DNA of 35,987 nucleotides. Source: Planctomycetota bacterium. Its GTDB lineage: Bacteria; Planctomycetota; Planctomycetia; Pirellulales; UBA1268. The notes below the pieces were generated by a model. The model was not told where the DNA came from. It made no database searches and saw only the letters and a program-made list of their open reading frames with translations. A program made the translations under genes and the position numbers. Positions within the stretch are counted from its first letter, which is position 1; every line of letters begins with the position of its first letter. The stretch spans positions 1 to 35,987 of the forward strand of contig VGYR01000005.1 in the NCBI GenBank assembly GCA_016872925.1, in the 5' to 3' direction. Shown here piece by piece: positions 8,563 through 20,621 of this stretch.

Positions 8563-9243
8563 CTAGCCGGCGACGACGGTCCGCTGATCGACGCGGGAGC
8601 CGCAGGTCTCTTCCATGAGCCAGCGGTTCACGTCGGCGAGTACGGTGCGGGACAGCGGCGTGGTGCCCGGGTAGATCCGCATCGCGAGCATCGCCCCCGC
8701 GGCATGGAACAGGCGGAGCGTGCGGTCCGTCCGGTCTGCGGCGGCGGCCACGTCGGCCGCGGTGCAGCAGTGAAGCATCGGGAGGCGGCGGATCGCGTCG
8801 ATCCGCGCGAACAGCGATTCGTCGAGCGGGAACGAACCGCCCAGGGAGACCACGCCGGCGAACGACTCGGGATGGCGGCAGGCGATGCGGAAGGCCTCGG
8901 TTCCGGCGGCCCCCGCGCCCACCAGCCAGACGCGTCGCGGATGGATGCTCAGCCGCCCCGACACGCGGTCGACTGCCTGCCAGGCGGCGGCCGCACCGCC
9001 GGTCGCCCGCACGGCCACGAAGTTCCGCAGGCTCACGCGGGGCATCACGCGGGCGAGGTCGACCGGGGCGGCCAGCGGGTCGCCGAGCCAGACGAGCAGC
9101 GGATAGTCGTAGGCGGGCTCGTAGCCCTGCGGCACGAACACCGGCATGCCCGCGGTCCAGTCGGCCAACTCATGCACCCGGATCGGCGGCGCGACCCTCC
9201 GGACGGAGCGCCGGGAGGATCGGTTCGCAGGTCGGCCGCTCAT
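8563..9243 (-). CDS. Alpha/beta-hydrolase-fold protein with degenerate catalytic positions
   Basis: MPVFVPQGYEPAYDYPLLVWL...VWLVGAGAAGTEAFRIACRHPESFAGVVSLGGSFP...RIYPGTTPLSRTVLADVNRWLME resembles phospholipase/carboxylesterase proteins, but nucleophile and His positions are substituted. Confidence 0.65.
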   Translation of the reverse strand: MSGRPANRSSRRSVRRVAPPIRVHELADWTAGMPVFVPQGYEPAYDYPLLVWLGDPLAAPVDLARVMPRVSLRNFVAVRATGGAAAAWQAVDRVSGRLSIHPRRVWLVGAGAAGTEAFRIACRHPESFAGVVSLGGSFPLDESLFARIDAIRRLPMLHCCTAADVAAAADRTDRTLRLFHAAGAMLAMRIYPGTTPLSRTVLADVNRWLMEETCGSRVDQRTVVAG

Positions 9244-9382
9244 GGGGGATTCCTCGAAGGCTGGTTCGCGGGACGGCGGGTTCTATCCGAGGCCTCCGCG
9301 CGGGAGCAACGCCAGCCGTCCTCCGCCGCCCCGCCCTGGAAAGCAGGGAAAGCCACGCAAGGCCGGCGAGGCCGCCCGATGG

Positions 9383-11825
<2,443 letters not shown>

Positions 11826-11827
11826 GC

Positions 11828-12865
11828 TCACGCCTCCGTCGTCTTGGTCGCCTCGCCGGCCGCGGCGCCGACCGACAGCACCGCATCGAGGTCGACCATG
11901 GCCGATGACGGCACCGGCCGGCGGGTCGCCCGCGAGCCGACCCACGCCGCCCCGATCAACGACACGAGGGTCGCGGCCAGCAGCGTGGTCAGCACCGTCG
12001 AGCCCGTGCCGCCGCCCGCCGGAGCCACCGGCCGAGGCCGACGGATCGGCTCGACCGCCATGATCACCGGCGCGACCCGGATCGTGTCGGCCGCATTGTA
12101 GGCGTAGTTCTTGAAAAAATAGCCGATCACCTCCACGGGCTCGTCGATCGACAGGCCCGTCGGCATGCCGGCCGGAAGCCGCAGGGCCTGCACCACCACC
12201 GGCGACGACGGCCCTCCCTCGGGCTCGAGCCAGCCCTGCCAGTAGCGTTCGACCCCGTGGTCGTTGGCCGGGGCCGGCAACTCTTCCAGGCGGTGGAGCG
12301 TGCCCCGCATGGCGACGAGGCGGCCACGAAACGACCGCGGCTGCCCGAACAGCTCGCGGAAGGCCACAGGCTGCGGCCCGGCGCGGCGGAACGCCGCGAG
12401 GCCGGCGGCGCGGAGCGTGTTCCAGGTCTGGAACCAGGCCTCCTCGTCGGCAGCGCGGAAGAAGGTGGCGTCGCGGACGCGGGCCAGCGCTTCCCGCGAG
12501 GCCGACAGCGCCGCGGCCGGCGGGGCGTCGAGGGGCAGCCCCTCGGGCTCGATCACGATCTCGTCGCCGGCGGGGGGCGGTCCAGCCACGGCGTCGAGCC
12601 GCGTGTCGACCTCGTCCGCGATCGGCCGCTGCGGTGCGGCGAACCAGGTCCGCTCGATCCACCCCAGGCCCAGGACGATTGCGGCCGCCGCCGGCATCAC
12701 CGACCAGAAGAGCCGACGGCGGTCCGGCGGGGCGAGGAAGTTTCGCGGGCGTGCGGCCGCCGAAGAATCGCGATCCACGGAACCGCCGCCGCCGCTCACG
12801 CCTCGATCCGCGATTGGTCGTCCGCGTGCGCGGAGCCGGCCTTCTGCCGGCGTGTCTCGCGCCAC
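11828..12865 (-). CDS. Uncharacterised membrane protein, related to its downstream neighbour
   Basis: N-terminal TM (LFWSVMPAAAAIVLGLGWIER), central FRGRLVAMRGTLHRLEEL...IGYFFKNYAYNAADTIRVAPVIMA, C-terminal TM. The true start may be nearer 12798 because the listed start overlaps the next gene upstream. Confidence 0.65.
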   Translation of the reverse strand: MARDTPAEGRLRARGRPIADRGVSGGGGSVDRDSSAAARPRNFLAPPDRRRLFWSVMPAAAAIVLGLGWIERTWFAAPQRPIADEVDTRLDAVAGPPPAGDEIVIEPEGLPLDAPPAAALSASREALARVRDATFFRAADEEAWFQTWNTLRAAGLAAFRRAGPQPVAFRELFGQPRSFRGRLVAMRGTLHRLEELPAPANDHGVERYWQGWLEPEGGPSSPVVVQALRLPAGMPTGLSIDEPVEVIGYFFKNYAYNAADTIRVAPVIMAVEPIRRPRPVAPAGGGTGSTVLTTLLAATLVSLIGAAWVGSRATRRPVPSSAMVDLDAVLSVGAAAGEATKTTEA

Positions 12866-13092
12866 ACATAGGCTCCGAACGACGCCACGAGCGTGAACGG
12901 CATCGCGAGCATCAGGAGGATGCTGTAGAAGTAGCCGCGGGCGACGTTGAGGCCGTCCGGATCCGACGTGTTCACCGCATCCTTGCAGGTCGGACAGGCG
13001 AGCACCTCGCCGCAGACGAGCACCGCCAGCACGACGATCAGCGGAGCGAGCGTGGACAGCCTGCGGATCACGGATGAATCCTCCGACGGCAT
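12796..13092 (-). CDS. Small membrane protein with N-terminal CPTCK motif
   Basis: 98-aa ORF with signal/TM, EVLACPTCKDAVNTSDPDGLNVARGYFYSILLMLAMPFTLVASFGAYVWRE; packed between DUF420 and the membrane-protein pair. Confidence 0.7.
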   Translation of the reverse strand: MPSEDSSVIRRLSTLAPLIVVLAVLVCGEVLACPTCKDAVNTSDPDGLNVARGYFYSILLMLAMPFTLVASFGAYVWRETRRQKAGSAHADDQSRIEA

Positions 13093-13105
13093 TGTAGGCG
13101 CCCCG

Positions 13106-13564
13106 TCAGGCTCCGGGGAACCAGTGGTAGAGCATCAGGTAGATGACCACGCCCGTCACCGAGACATAGAGCCAGATCGGCAGCGTGATCCTGCCCAGGC
13201 GGCGATGGGCGTCGAACCGGCCTCGCCAGGCCAGGAAGAACATCCGCAGGGCGAGCACCGGCACGGCCACCGCCAGCAGGATGTGGGAGATCAGGATCGC
13301 GAAGTACACGGGGCGGATCGCCCCCTGCCCCCGGAACGGCACGTGGCCCACGAGGGAGTGGTACGTGAGGTAGCAGGCGAGGAACACCGCCGAGGTGACG
13401 AACGCCGCCACCATGGTCGCCCGATGGGCGGCCACATGACCCCGGCGGATCAGGATCCAGCCCGCCACCAGCAGCACCGTGGCCACCGTGTTGAGCACGG
13501 CGTTGGTCGTGGCCAGCGGATGCACTCCGGCGGCGACGGCCCCGACGGCGAGGGCAATGATCAT
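13106..13564 (-). CDS. DUF420 family protein (CtaM/YozB-like)
   Basis: Four-TM protein with LNTVATVLLVAGWILIRRGHVAAHRATMVAAFVTSAVFLACYLTYHSL...PVYFAILISHILLAVAVPVLALR...HRRLGRITLPIWLYVSVTGVVIYLMLY, the DUF420 pattern. Confidence 0.88.
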   Translation of the reverse strand: MIIALAVGAVAAGVHPLATTNAVLNTVATVLLVAGWILIRRGHVAAHRATMVAAFVTSAVFLACYLTYHSLVGHVPFRGQGAIRPVYFAILISHILLAVAVPVLALRMFFLAWRGRFDAHRRLGRITLPIWLYVSVTGVVIYLMLYHWFPGA

Positions 13565-14217
13565 GGCACGATTCCCGGGTCGGCCGTCGCGGCACTCTCC
13601 GCGAGCACCTCGCGGAGCAGCTGCTCGAGCCGGTTCACCTTGTCGGCGTCGAGCAGGTGGTAGCCGCCCCGCAGCCGGCCGCTCCGGTCGAAGACGACGC
13701 CGCGCTCCGAGTGCACGCCGAGTTCCACCGGCAGGCGGAACACCTTCTGCCCGACCTGCTCGATGACCTTCAGGTCGCCGGTGAGGAACTTCCAGCGGCG
13801 GGGATCGGCGTCGAATCGCGCCGCGTAGGAGGCGAGCACCTCGGGCGTGTCGTTGGCCGGATCGCAGGTCAGGCTCACCACCAGCAGCGCCGGATCGTCG
13901 ATCCGGCGGAGGAGGTCGGCGATCGCCTGGTTCTCCCGGAAGCACGGGCCTGGGCAGTTGGCGAAGAAGATCGCCCCCAGCACCACGCGGCCTCGGAGAT
14001 CCTCCGCCGTGACCTCGGCGCCGGACTGGTCACGCAGCGTGAAGGGCACGTCGGCGAGGTTCGGCACCTCGACCTCCTCGTCCTTCACGGCGCCCACCAC
14101 CGGCACCGGACGCTCTGCCGTCGGCTCGACGACGGCCCCGGGTCGGCTGCAGCCCACCAGCGTCCCGATCACGAGACACCCGATCCAGATGCGGCACCGA
14201 GGGCGAGGGCCGTTCAT
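13561..14217 (-). CDS. SCO1/SenC family copper chaperone lipoprotein
   Basis: LRGRVVLGAIFFANCPGPCFRENQAIADL (CxxxC), VVSLTCDPANDTPEVLASYAARFDADPRRWKFLTGD, VHSERGVVFDRSGRLRG. Confidence 0.9.
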   Translation of the reverse strand: MNGPRPRCRIWIGCLVIGTLVGCSRPGAVVEPTAERPVPVVGAVKDEEVEVPNLADVPFTLRDQSGAEVTAEDLRGRVVLGAIFFANCPGPCFRENQAIADLLRRIDDPALLVVSLTCDPANDTPEVLASYAARFDADPRRWKFLTGDLKVIEQVGQKVFRLPVELGVHSERGVVFDRSGRLRGGYHLLDADKVNRLEQLLREVLAESAATADPGIVP

Positions 14218-14228
14218 GCGTGGTGCGA

Positions 14229-14720
14229 TCAGTGCGCCGCCTCGGCGAAGGGGCTTTCGGCCGACGCCCTCTGGAGCGTCTTCAGGTCGGAGTCACGGGC
14301 CATGTGCAGGGCCCGCTCCTGCGACACCATGCGGTTCCGCAGCCCGACGTCGGGGATCAGCATGATCCCCAGGAACAGGGCCATCATGGCCGCGGGGATG
14401 GTGAGCACGTACTTCCAGTTCGCCTCCCACCAGACGTGCATGAAGAACAGGATCACCAGCATCGCCTTGGTGCACGACACCGCCATCATGAAGGTCCAGC
14501 CGACCTGTGGCTGGTCGCGCCAGGGCCAGGCGGGCGAGTAGGTCAGGAACGACATCGTCGTCAGGCCGCAGAGGGCCAGGAAGACGAGCACGTACTTGCC
14601 GAGGCCGCCGTGGGCGTGGTGGTCGCCGTGCGCCTCGTGCAGCGCGTGCTGGAGCGTCTCGTCGGCGGAGGCGCCGGGGCGGGTGACGGGGCCGTGGGCG
14701 TGCGGGTCGTGGTCGGACAT
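14229..14720 (-). CDS. Cytochrome c oxidase subunit IV family protein, His-rich N-terminus
   Basis: HAHGGLGKYVLVFLALCGLTTMSFL...VGWTFMMAVSCTKAMLVILFFMHVWWEANWKYVLTIPAAMMALFL. Confidence 0.85.
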   Translation of the reverse strand: MSDHDPHAHGPVTRPGASADETLQHALHEAHGDHHAHGGLGKYVLVFLALCGLTTMSFLTYSPAWPWRDQPQVGWTFMMAVSCTKAMLVILFFMHVWWEANWKYVLTIPAAMMALFLGIMLIPDVGLRNRMVSQERALHMARDSDLKTLQRASAESPFAEAAH

Positions 14721-14728
14721 GGGCTGCC

Positions 14729-15775
14729 TCAAAACAGGTACAGGAGCGGGAACAGGAAGATCCACACGAGGTCGACGAAGTGCCAGTAGAGCCCGATGTT
14801 CTCGATCGCGCCGGCCCGCTTCGCGTTGAGCGTCCAGGTGAGCATGATCGCGAACACCAGCAGCCCCACGCCCACATGGATCGCGTGGAAGCCGGTGAGC
14901 AGGAAGTAGGTGCTGGCCCACATGTTGCCCCCGGGGATCACGGTCGGCAGCCGGAGCCACGGGAAGGCGTCGTTGAGGCCGTGCGCCCCGTGGCCGCCCC
15001 CATGGTCGGCTCCCTCGGCGGGCAGCGGCATCACCTGATCGGCGACGACGGCCATGTCGAAGGCCTGCTGCTCGGGGCTGATGACGATCTTCTGGACCTG
15101 CTGCAGGCGGCCGCGGGCGGCCTGTTGCTCGGCGGAGAGCCGGTCGGCGGCGACCTCGTCGAGCCGCTTGAGAACATCGACCGTGTCGCCGGCCTTGGCC
15201 TCCGCGTCGGCCGGATCGCGGAGGGCCGCCGGCACCAGGGCGACCGGCAGTTTGCGGAGTTCGTCGAGCCGCGCCCGCACGGCCGAGCCGTAGTAGAGGT
15301 CGGGCCGCTCATAGATCCGGCTGTGGGGCATGGCCGGATAGATGCCGTGCGAGAACTTGGCCGCGTATTCGTAGCCCTTGATGCCCAGGAACAACGACCC
15401 GAGCAGCAGCGTGAGCAGCATCCAGATCTTCGCCAGGCTCGCCTTGTTGGCCCGCGCGGCCTCGAGGGCCAGCACGATCGTCACGCTCGAGCAGATCAGC
15501 ACGAAGGTATTGAAGGCCCCGATCGGCTCCGAGAGGTGCACGTGGTGCGGCTTGGGCCAGATGGCCGCGCCGAAGCGGAGCACCACGTAGCTGCCGAGGA
15601 GCGCGGCGAAGAACATGATCTCCGTCGACAGGAACAGCCACATGATCAGCTTGCCGCGGGAGAGCGGCAGGCCGGGCTGGTACTGGAGCGTGATGTGACC
15701 GTGGTGGTCGCCATGGCTACCATGACCGGCATGACCGTGGTCGGAGGACGAGATGGAGGCGGCGTGGGCGTGCAT
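14729..15775 (-). CDS. ctaE: Cytochrome c oxidase subunit III with large inserted hydrophilic segment
   Basis: [27 protein letters not shown] ... [27 protein letters not shown] ... [21 protein letters not shown] are diagnostic. Confidence 0.93.
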   Translation of the reverse strand: MHAHAASISSSDHGHAGHGSHGDHHGHITLQYQPGLPLSRGKLIMWLFLSTEIMFFAALLGSYVVLRFGAAIWPKPHHVHLSEPIGAFNTFVLICSSVTIVLALEAARANKASLAKIWMLLTLLLGSLFLGIKGYEYAAKFSHGIYPAMPHSRIYERPDLYYGSAVRARLDELRKLPVALVPAALRDPADAEAKAGDTVDVLKRLDEVAADRLSAEQQAARGRLQQVQKIVISPEQQAFDMAVVADQVMPLPAEGADHGGGHGAHGLNDAFPWLRLPTVIPGGNMWASTYFLLTGFHAIHVGVGLLVFAIMLTWTLNAKRAGAIENIGLYWHFVDLVWIFLFPLLYLF

Positions 15776-15801
15776 GGCGGACTCTACGGGCTGTGAATGG
15801 A

Positions 15802-16764
15802 TCAGATTGGCCTGCCGAACGCGACCGTCGCGACGAGGAGGCCGAGCAGGGAGCCGAGGGACGTGAGCAGAAGTCCGCGAGCCGAGGCGTCGTCTCGCCG
15901 GACGGCGAACCGGACGGCGAAGCCGACGTAGACGACCGATGCCACGGCTGCCACGAAGAACAGCCGGACGCTGCCAGAGGGCACGGCCAGCACGAGGCTC
16001 GCGGGAACCATGGCCAGCGACGCCGCCAGCGATTGGCCGGCCGCACGCAGGCCCGAGGGATCGACCACCGTGAGCATCTTCAGCCCGGCAGCCTCGTACT
16101 GCCGCCGGTAGAGCCAGGCGATCGCCATGAAGTGCGGGAACTGCCAGAGATACAGGACCGTGGCCAGGGCGGCTGCGGCGAGCGTGCCCCGCGCGTCGCC
16201 GGCGGCGAGCCGCTCCGGGCCGCCGGCGGCGAGCCAGCCGATCGCCACCGGCAGCGCCCCGGCGACGGCGCCCACGGCGGTGTTCAGCGGCGTCGTCCGC
16301 TTGAGCGGCGTGTAGGCGAGCACGTAGAGCAGCCAGGTGGCGACGGCCGCAGCCGTCGGCCGCCAGTCGGCGGCCGAGGTCATGGCCAGGCAACCCAGCG
16401 CGAGGGTTCCGGCCGCGAGCCACCATGCATCGCGAACCGCGAGCCGCCCCGCCGCGATCGGCCGCGACGCGGTGCGGGGCATCGCCCCGTCGGTGTCTCG
16501 CTCGAGGATCTGGTTGGCGACGCTCGAACTGGCGGCCACCAGGGCGGTGCCGACCAACAGCAGCGCCACCGCCAGCGGACTCTCGGGGCGGCCACCCGTG
16601 AGCCACAGGGCGGCGGCGACCGTGGCCAGTTCCATCACCGCGATCCGCGGTCGGCAGAGGCTCGAGAGGTCGGCAGGCCAGGAGGCGGCCCGGGACTCGG
16701 CCAGCGAAGCGGGACCCGGAAATCCGGGCACCACGACCGCGTCGCTGCAGGCCGAAGGCGTCAT
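15802..16764 (-). CDS. ctaB: Protoheme IX farnesyltransferase (heme O synthase)
   Basis: [29 protein letters not shown] (UbiA-type), [53 protein letters not shown]. Confidence 0.94.
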   Translation of the reverse strand: MTPSACSDAVVVPGFPGPASLAESRAASWPADLSSLCRPRIAVMELATVAAALWLTGGRPESPLAVALLLVGTALVAASSSVANQILERDTDGAMPRTASRPIAAGRLAVRDAWWLAAGTLALGCLAMTSAADWRPTAAAVATWLLYVLAYTPLKRTTPLNTAVGAVAGALPVAIGWLAAGGPERLAAGDARGTLAAAALATVLYLWQFPHFMAIAWLYRRQYEAAGLKMLTVVDPSGLRAAGQSLAASLAMVPASLVLAVPSGSVRLFFVAAVASVVYVGFAVRFAVRRDDASARGLLLTSLGSLLGLLVATVAFGRPI

Positions 16765-17732
16765 GCGAACACCCTCCCGGGCAGGAGGTGGGCGTCGCGT
16801 TCCCCGGCCGCCGCGGTGCCGACGGCCCCCGCCTTGATGGCGAGGACGACGGCGGCGGCGAGGATCAGCATCCCGAGCACCACGTGGCCGGTGACCACGC
16901 CGGCGCTCCACACACTGCGGGCTCGCAGCGGCTCGCTCCACTGCCACGACTCCGAAACCAGCGCCGACGGCACTCCCCAGTTCGCCACCCAGGCGGCCGC
17001 GCCGAGCAGCATCTGCACGCACACGAGGGCCACGACGACCCGCGACCAGAGCCGCGCCGCCGGCGATCCCCGCTCGGTCAGGAGCACGGCGCCGACCACC
17101 GCGAGCACCGTCACGGCGACGGCCCCCAGGATGTGCAGCGCCACGAGCCCGCGGAAGGTGGCCGGGTCGACGGCCGCGTCGAGGTGCCGCAGCTGGGCCC
17201 CGGCGACGAGCTGGAAGTAGGCCGCGACGAGCAGCGCGACCGGCACCCGCGCGACGCCCACCTGGGCCGTGTCCGCGGGCCTGCGGGAGAGCGTGGCGAT
17301 CGCGACGGCGACGGCGAAGAACAGCGGCCCCGTGCAGGCGTGCACCTTGGCGATCGTCTTGTCGTCCAGCAGCACGCGGGCACCCCCGAGACAGCCCTGC
17401 AGCACCACCAGCGCCACGGCGGCCACCGTCAGCCAGCGGACGGCCGGCCGCGTGTCGGTGCGCCAGGCCACGGCCGCGAGCACCAGGCTGACGATGCCCG
17501 CCAGGGCCCCGAGCAGCCGGTGGCCGTGCTCCAGAAACAGGTCCCACGGACCGTGCAGCCACTCCGCCATGGGAAACAGGAACATGTTGTGCCCGTAGGT
17601 TGCCGGCCAGTCGGGCACCGCCATCGCCGCCTCGTACGTCGTCACGAGCGCCCCGAACGACAGCAGCACCGCCGTCACGCCCACCAGCAGGCAGGCGACG
17701 AGATGCGTCGGATTGAAGGCGGCGGGTTTCAT
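16761..17732 (-). CDS. ctaA: Heme A synthase (CtaA/COX15)
   Basis: [77 protein letters not shown]. Start at MKPAAFNP; the ORF extends to 17825. ATGA overlap with ctaB. Confidence 0.9.
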   Translation of the reverse strand: MKPAAFNPTHLVACLLVGVTAVLLSFGALVTTYEAAMAVPDWPATYGHNMFLFPMAEWLHGPWDLFLEHGHRLLGALAGIVSLVLAAVAWRTDTRPAVRWLTVAAVALVVLQGCLGGARVLLDDKTIAKVHACTGPLFFAVAVAIATLSRRPADTAQVGVARVPVALLVAAYFQLVAGAQLRHLDAAVDPATFRGLVALHILGAVAVTVLAVVGAVLLTERGSPAARLWSRVVVALVCVQMLLGAAAWVANWGVPSALVSESWQWSEPLRARSVWSAGVVTGHVVLGMLILAAAVVLAIKAGAVGTAAAGERDAHLLPGRVFA

Positions 17733-17899
17733 GCTGAACGGAACACTATGCACGGCGACGGGGACCACGCGAGGGCAGGCGAAGGGACTGGCAGACGCTC
17801 GACGAGCCATGGAGATTCCGCTCATCGCGGGCGGTCCCGAAGCCGGCTCTCAACGGCCGAGCTTGCAGCAGTCGACGAAGTCGAGCGAGAACTCCCTTC

Positions 17900-19729
17900 T
17901 CAATGTGCGGCCGCAGCCGCCGCCACGGCCGCGGCGTTCGGGGGATCGGTCTGCATCAGGTGGTCCTTCTCGACGCCCGGCACCGAGTATTCGTAGGGGC
18001 CGCGGTAGACGACCGGCTGATAGTCGAAGTTGCCGTGGCCCGGCGGGCTCGGGGCGGTCCACTCGAGCGTGTTGGCATTCCACGGATTCCGGCCGGCGAC
18101 CGGGCCCCAGAACATGCTGTAGATGAAGTTGGCCGCGAAGATCACCTGCGTGGCCACCATCCCGATGGCGCAGTACGTCATGAAGGCGTTGAGCGGCTGG
18201 AGGTGGTGGAAGGTCTCGTAGTGGTAGGCATCGGCCAGCCGGCGGGGAAACCCGACGGCGCCGAGGATGTGCATCGTGAAGAAGGTGCCGTTGAGGAAGA
18301 TGAACGTCAGGAAGAAGTGCACCTTCCCCCAGAACTCGTTCATCGTGCGGCCGAACATCTTGGGGAACCAGAAGTAGATCGCCGCCCAGACGCCCATCGC
18401 GGTGCCGGCGAAGAGCACGTAGTGGAAGTGGGCCACGATGAAGTAGGTGTCGTGGATGAAGATGTCGACCGGCGTGGCCGCCATGAAGATGCCCGACAGG
18501 CCGCCGATGATGAACATCGACACGAACGAGATGGCGAACAGCATCGACGTCGTGAACTGGATCTTGCCCCCCCAGAGCGTGCCCAGCCAGTTGAACGTCT
18601 TCACGGCGCTCGGGAGGGCGATCATCATCGTCGACACCATGAAGGTGATGCCGAGGGCCGGGTTCATGCCCGACATGAACATGTGGTGGCCCCAGACGAT
18701 GAAGCCCAGGCCGGCGATGCCGGCGATCGAGTAGACCATCGGCCGGTAGCCGAACAGCGGCTTGCGGGCGAACACGGTGAGGATGTCGCTGACCATGCCC
18801 ATCGCCGGGAGGATCATGATGTACACGGCGGGGTGGCTGTAGAACCAGAACAGGTGCTGCCAGAGCAGCGGCTGGCCGCCGCCGGCGCCGGCGATGGCGT
18901 TGTTGACGACGTTGCCCTCCGGCGAGAAAAAGCCGGTGCCGAGCATCCGGTCGGAGAGTTGCATGAAGCCGGCGGCGGTGAGCACGGGCAGGGCGAAGGC
19001 CTGGAGGACGGCGGTGATGAACATCGCCCAGATCGTCATCGGCAGGCGGAACATCGTCATCCCGGGGGCCCGCATCAGGATGATGGTGGTCATGTAGTTG
19101 ACGCTGCCGAGCATCGAGGAGACGCCGACGAACGTCAGGCCGAGCAGCCAGAGCGTCTGACCCATGCCGCTGGCGGGCGACGAAGCCGGGTTGGTGGAGA
19201 GCGTCGGATAGCTCGTCCAGCCGCCCGACGCCGCCCCCCCCTCCACGAAGAAGCTGGCTCCGAAGCAGACGAAGGCCGGCCACATGAACCAGTACGACAG
19301 CATGTTGAGCGTCGGAAACGCCATGTCGTCGGCCCCGATCATCAGCGGAATCAGGAAGTTGCCGAATGCGCCCGCGAGGATCGGGATGATCACCAGGAAG
19401 ATCATCACCGTGGCGTGCATCGTGAACAGCATCGTGTAGAACTCGGGGGCCATCTGTCCCCCTTCCTGGGCGAACAGCTTGCCCACGACCGGCACGTCGG
19501 ACCACGGCCAGGCCACCTGCCAGCGGACGGCGAGCGCCAGGAGCCCGCCGATCAGAAACCAGAGCAGCGTCGAGAACAGGAACTGCAGCCCGATGACCTT
19601 GTGATCCTTCGAGAACACGTAGGTCGAGAGGAAGTGACCGATCCCGCCCTCGGCCGCGTGGGCGGGGGCGTGGACGACCGCGGAACCGTGATCGACGGCG
19701 GGCGTGGCGGTGGTGGGGGGCGGGGTCAT
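17900..19729 (-). CDS. ctaD: Cytochrome c oxidase subunit I (heme-copper oxidase, YSHP motif)
   Basis: TMHATVMIFLVIIPILAGAFGNFLIPLMIG, LFWFYSHPAVYIMILPAMGMVSDI, GFIVWGHHMFMSGMNP, VDIFIHDTYFIVAHFHYVLF. Confidence 0.97.
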   Translation of the reverse strand: MTPPPTTATPAVDHGSAVVHAPAHAAEGGIGHFLSTYVFSKDHKVIGLQFLFSTLLWFLIGGLLALAVRWQVAWPWSDVPVVGKLFAQEGGQMAPEFYTMLFTMHATVMIFLVIIPILAGAFGNFLIPLMIGADDMAFPTLNMLSYWFMWPAFVCFGASFFVEGGAASGGWTSYPTLSTNPASSPASGMGQTLWLLGLTFVGVSSMLGSVNYMTTIILMRAPGMTMFRLPMTIWAMFITAVLQAFALPVLTAAGFMQLSDRMLGTGFFSPEGNVVNNAIAGAGGGQPLLWQHLFWFYSHPAVYIMILPAMGMVSDILTVFARKPLFGYRPMVYSIAGIAGLGFIVWGHHMFMSGMNPALGITFMVSTMMIALPSAVKTFNWLGTLWGGKIQFTTSMLFAISFVSMFIIGGLSGIFMAATPVDIFIHDTYFIVAHFHYVLFAGTAMGVWAAIYFWFPKMFGRTMNEFWGKVHFFLTFIFLNGTFFTMHILGAVGFPRRLADAYHYETFHHLQPLNAFMTYCAIGMVATQVIFAANFIYSMFWGPVAGRNPWNANTLEWTAPSPPGHGNFDYQPVVYRGPYEYSVPGVEKDHLMQTDPPNAAAVAAAAAAH

Positions 19730-19787
19730 CGGTGGTTCCTCCGGGAGCGGATCGGGATCGTGGCGGTCGATTCTCGGTGCAGGATGA

Positions 19788-20585
19788 TCAGTTGGCGGCG
19801 ACGTCGTCGGCCGGAGCCGGCGGCTGGGTGGTGCCCTGCTCGGCGTACTTCCGCTCGAGCCAGGCGTCGAAGTCGGCCCGCGACTCGAAGGTCACGCGGC
19901 CCTTCATCTTGTAGTGCCCCCACCCGCAGAGTTCGGCGCACACGATGTCGTACTCGCCGACGTCGCGGGCCTTGAACCAGACCGGGATCTTCATCCCGGG
20001 AACGGCGTCCTGCTTGATGCGGACGTTGGGCAGGAAGAACGAGTGCAGCACGTCCATGCTCTTGAGCTGGATGAGCACGTCTTCGTCGACGGGCAGGTGG
20101 AGGTCGTTGACGAGAAACAGGTCGTCGGGCGTGCCGAGCGAGCCGTCCCGGCCCGGATAGCGGAGCCGCCATTCGAACTGCCGCGCCACGACCTCGACGG
20201 TCGGCTCCATCGCGGGCCGCCGCATCTTGACGTCGGCCCAGGCGTTCATCTGGTAGATCGCCAGGAACAGGAGCGTGGCTGCGGGAATGATCGTCCAGAC
20301 GACCTCGAGCGTGTGGCTCCCCTGGATGTACGTCGCGGGCCCCGACTGCTTCGCCGCGTCGTACTTCCACATGAACCAGAAGAGCACCACCTCCGTGACG
20401 ACGAACACGACCCCGGTCAACGCCAGGATGAAGTAGAACAGCGAGTCGATGCTGCCGCCGTGCTCCGAGACGTCCTTCGGCAGCCAATGGTCGTACGCCG
20501 GGGCGACGGCGAACGTCAGCACGCCGAGCACCGGGACGGCGAGGAACAACAGTGACCAGAAGATGCCGGCGAGTCGCTTGCCCAC
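19788..20585 (-). CDS. ctaC: Cytochrome c oxidase subunit II (CuA)
   Basis: Two N-terminal TMs, DVLHSFFLPNVRIKQDAVPGM and CuA motif CAELCGWGHYKMKG; no C-terminal cytochrome c domain. Confidence 0.95.
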   Translation of the reverse strand: MGKRLAGIFWSLLFLAVPVLGVLTFAVAPAYDHWLPKDVSEHGGSIDSLFYFILALTGVVFVVTEVVLFWFMWKYDAAKQSGPATYIQGSHTLEVVWTIIPAATLLFLAIYQMNAWADVKMRRPAMEPTVEVVARQFEWRLRYPGRDGSLGTPDDLFLVNDLHLPVDEDVLIQLKSMDVLHSFFLPNVRIKQDAVPGMKIPVWFKARDVGEYDIVCAELCGWGHYKMKGRVTFESRADFDAWLERKYAEQGTTQPPAPADDVAAN

Positions 20586-20621
20586 GTCGATGAACTCCCT
20601 GCTCGGATGCCTGCCCTGCCG

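Noticed and set aside
17733-17899. Possible micro-ORF (LRREFSLDFVDCCKLGR) between ctaD and ctaA
   Set aside because: Only 17 residues, TTG start, no clear ribosome site; cannot be supported from sequence alone.
17903-19975. 690-aa plus-strand ORF opposite oxidase subunit I
   Set aside because: Antisense of a highly conserved heme-copper oxidase gene; translation is His/Glu/Arg-rich noise.
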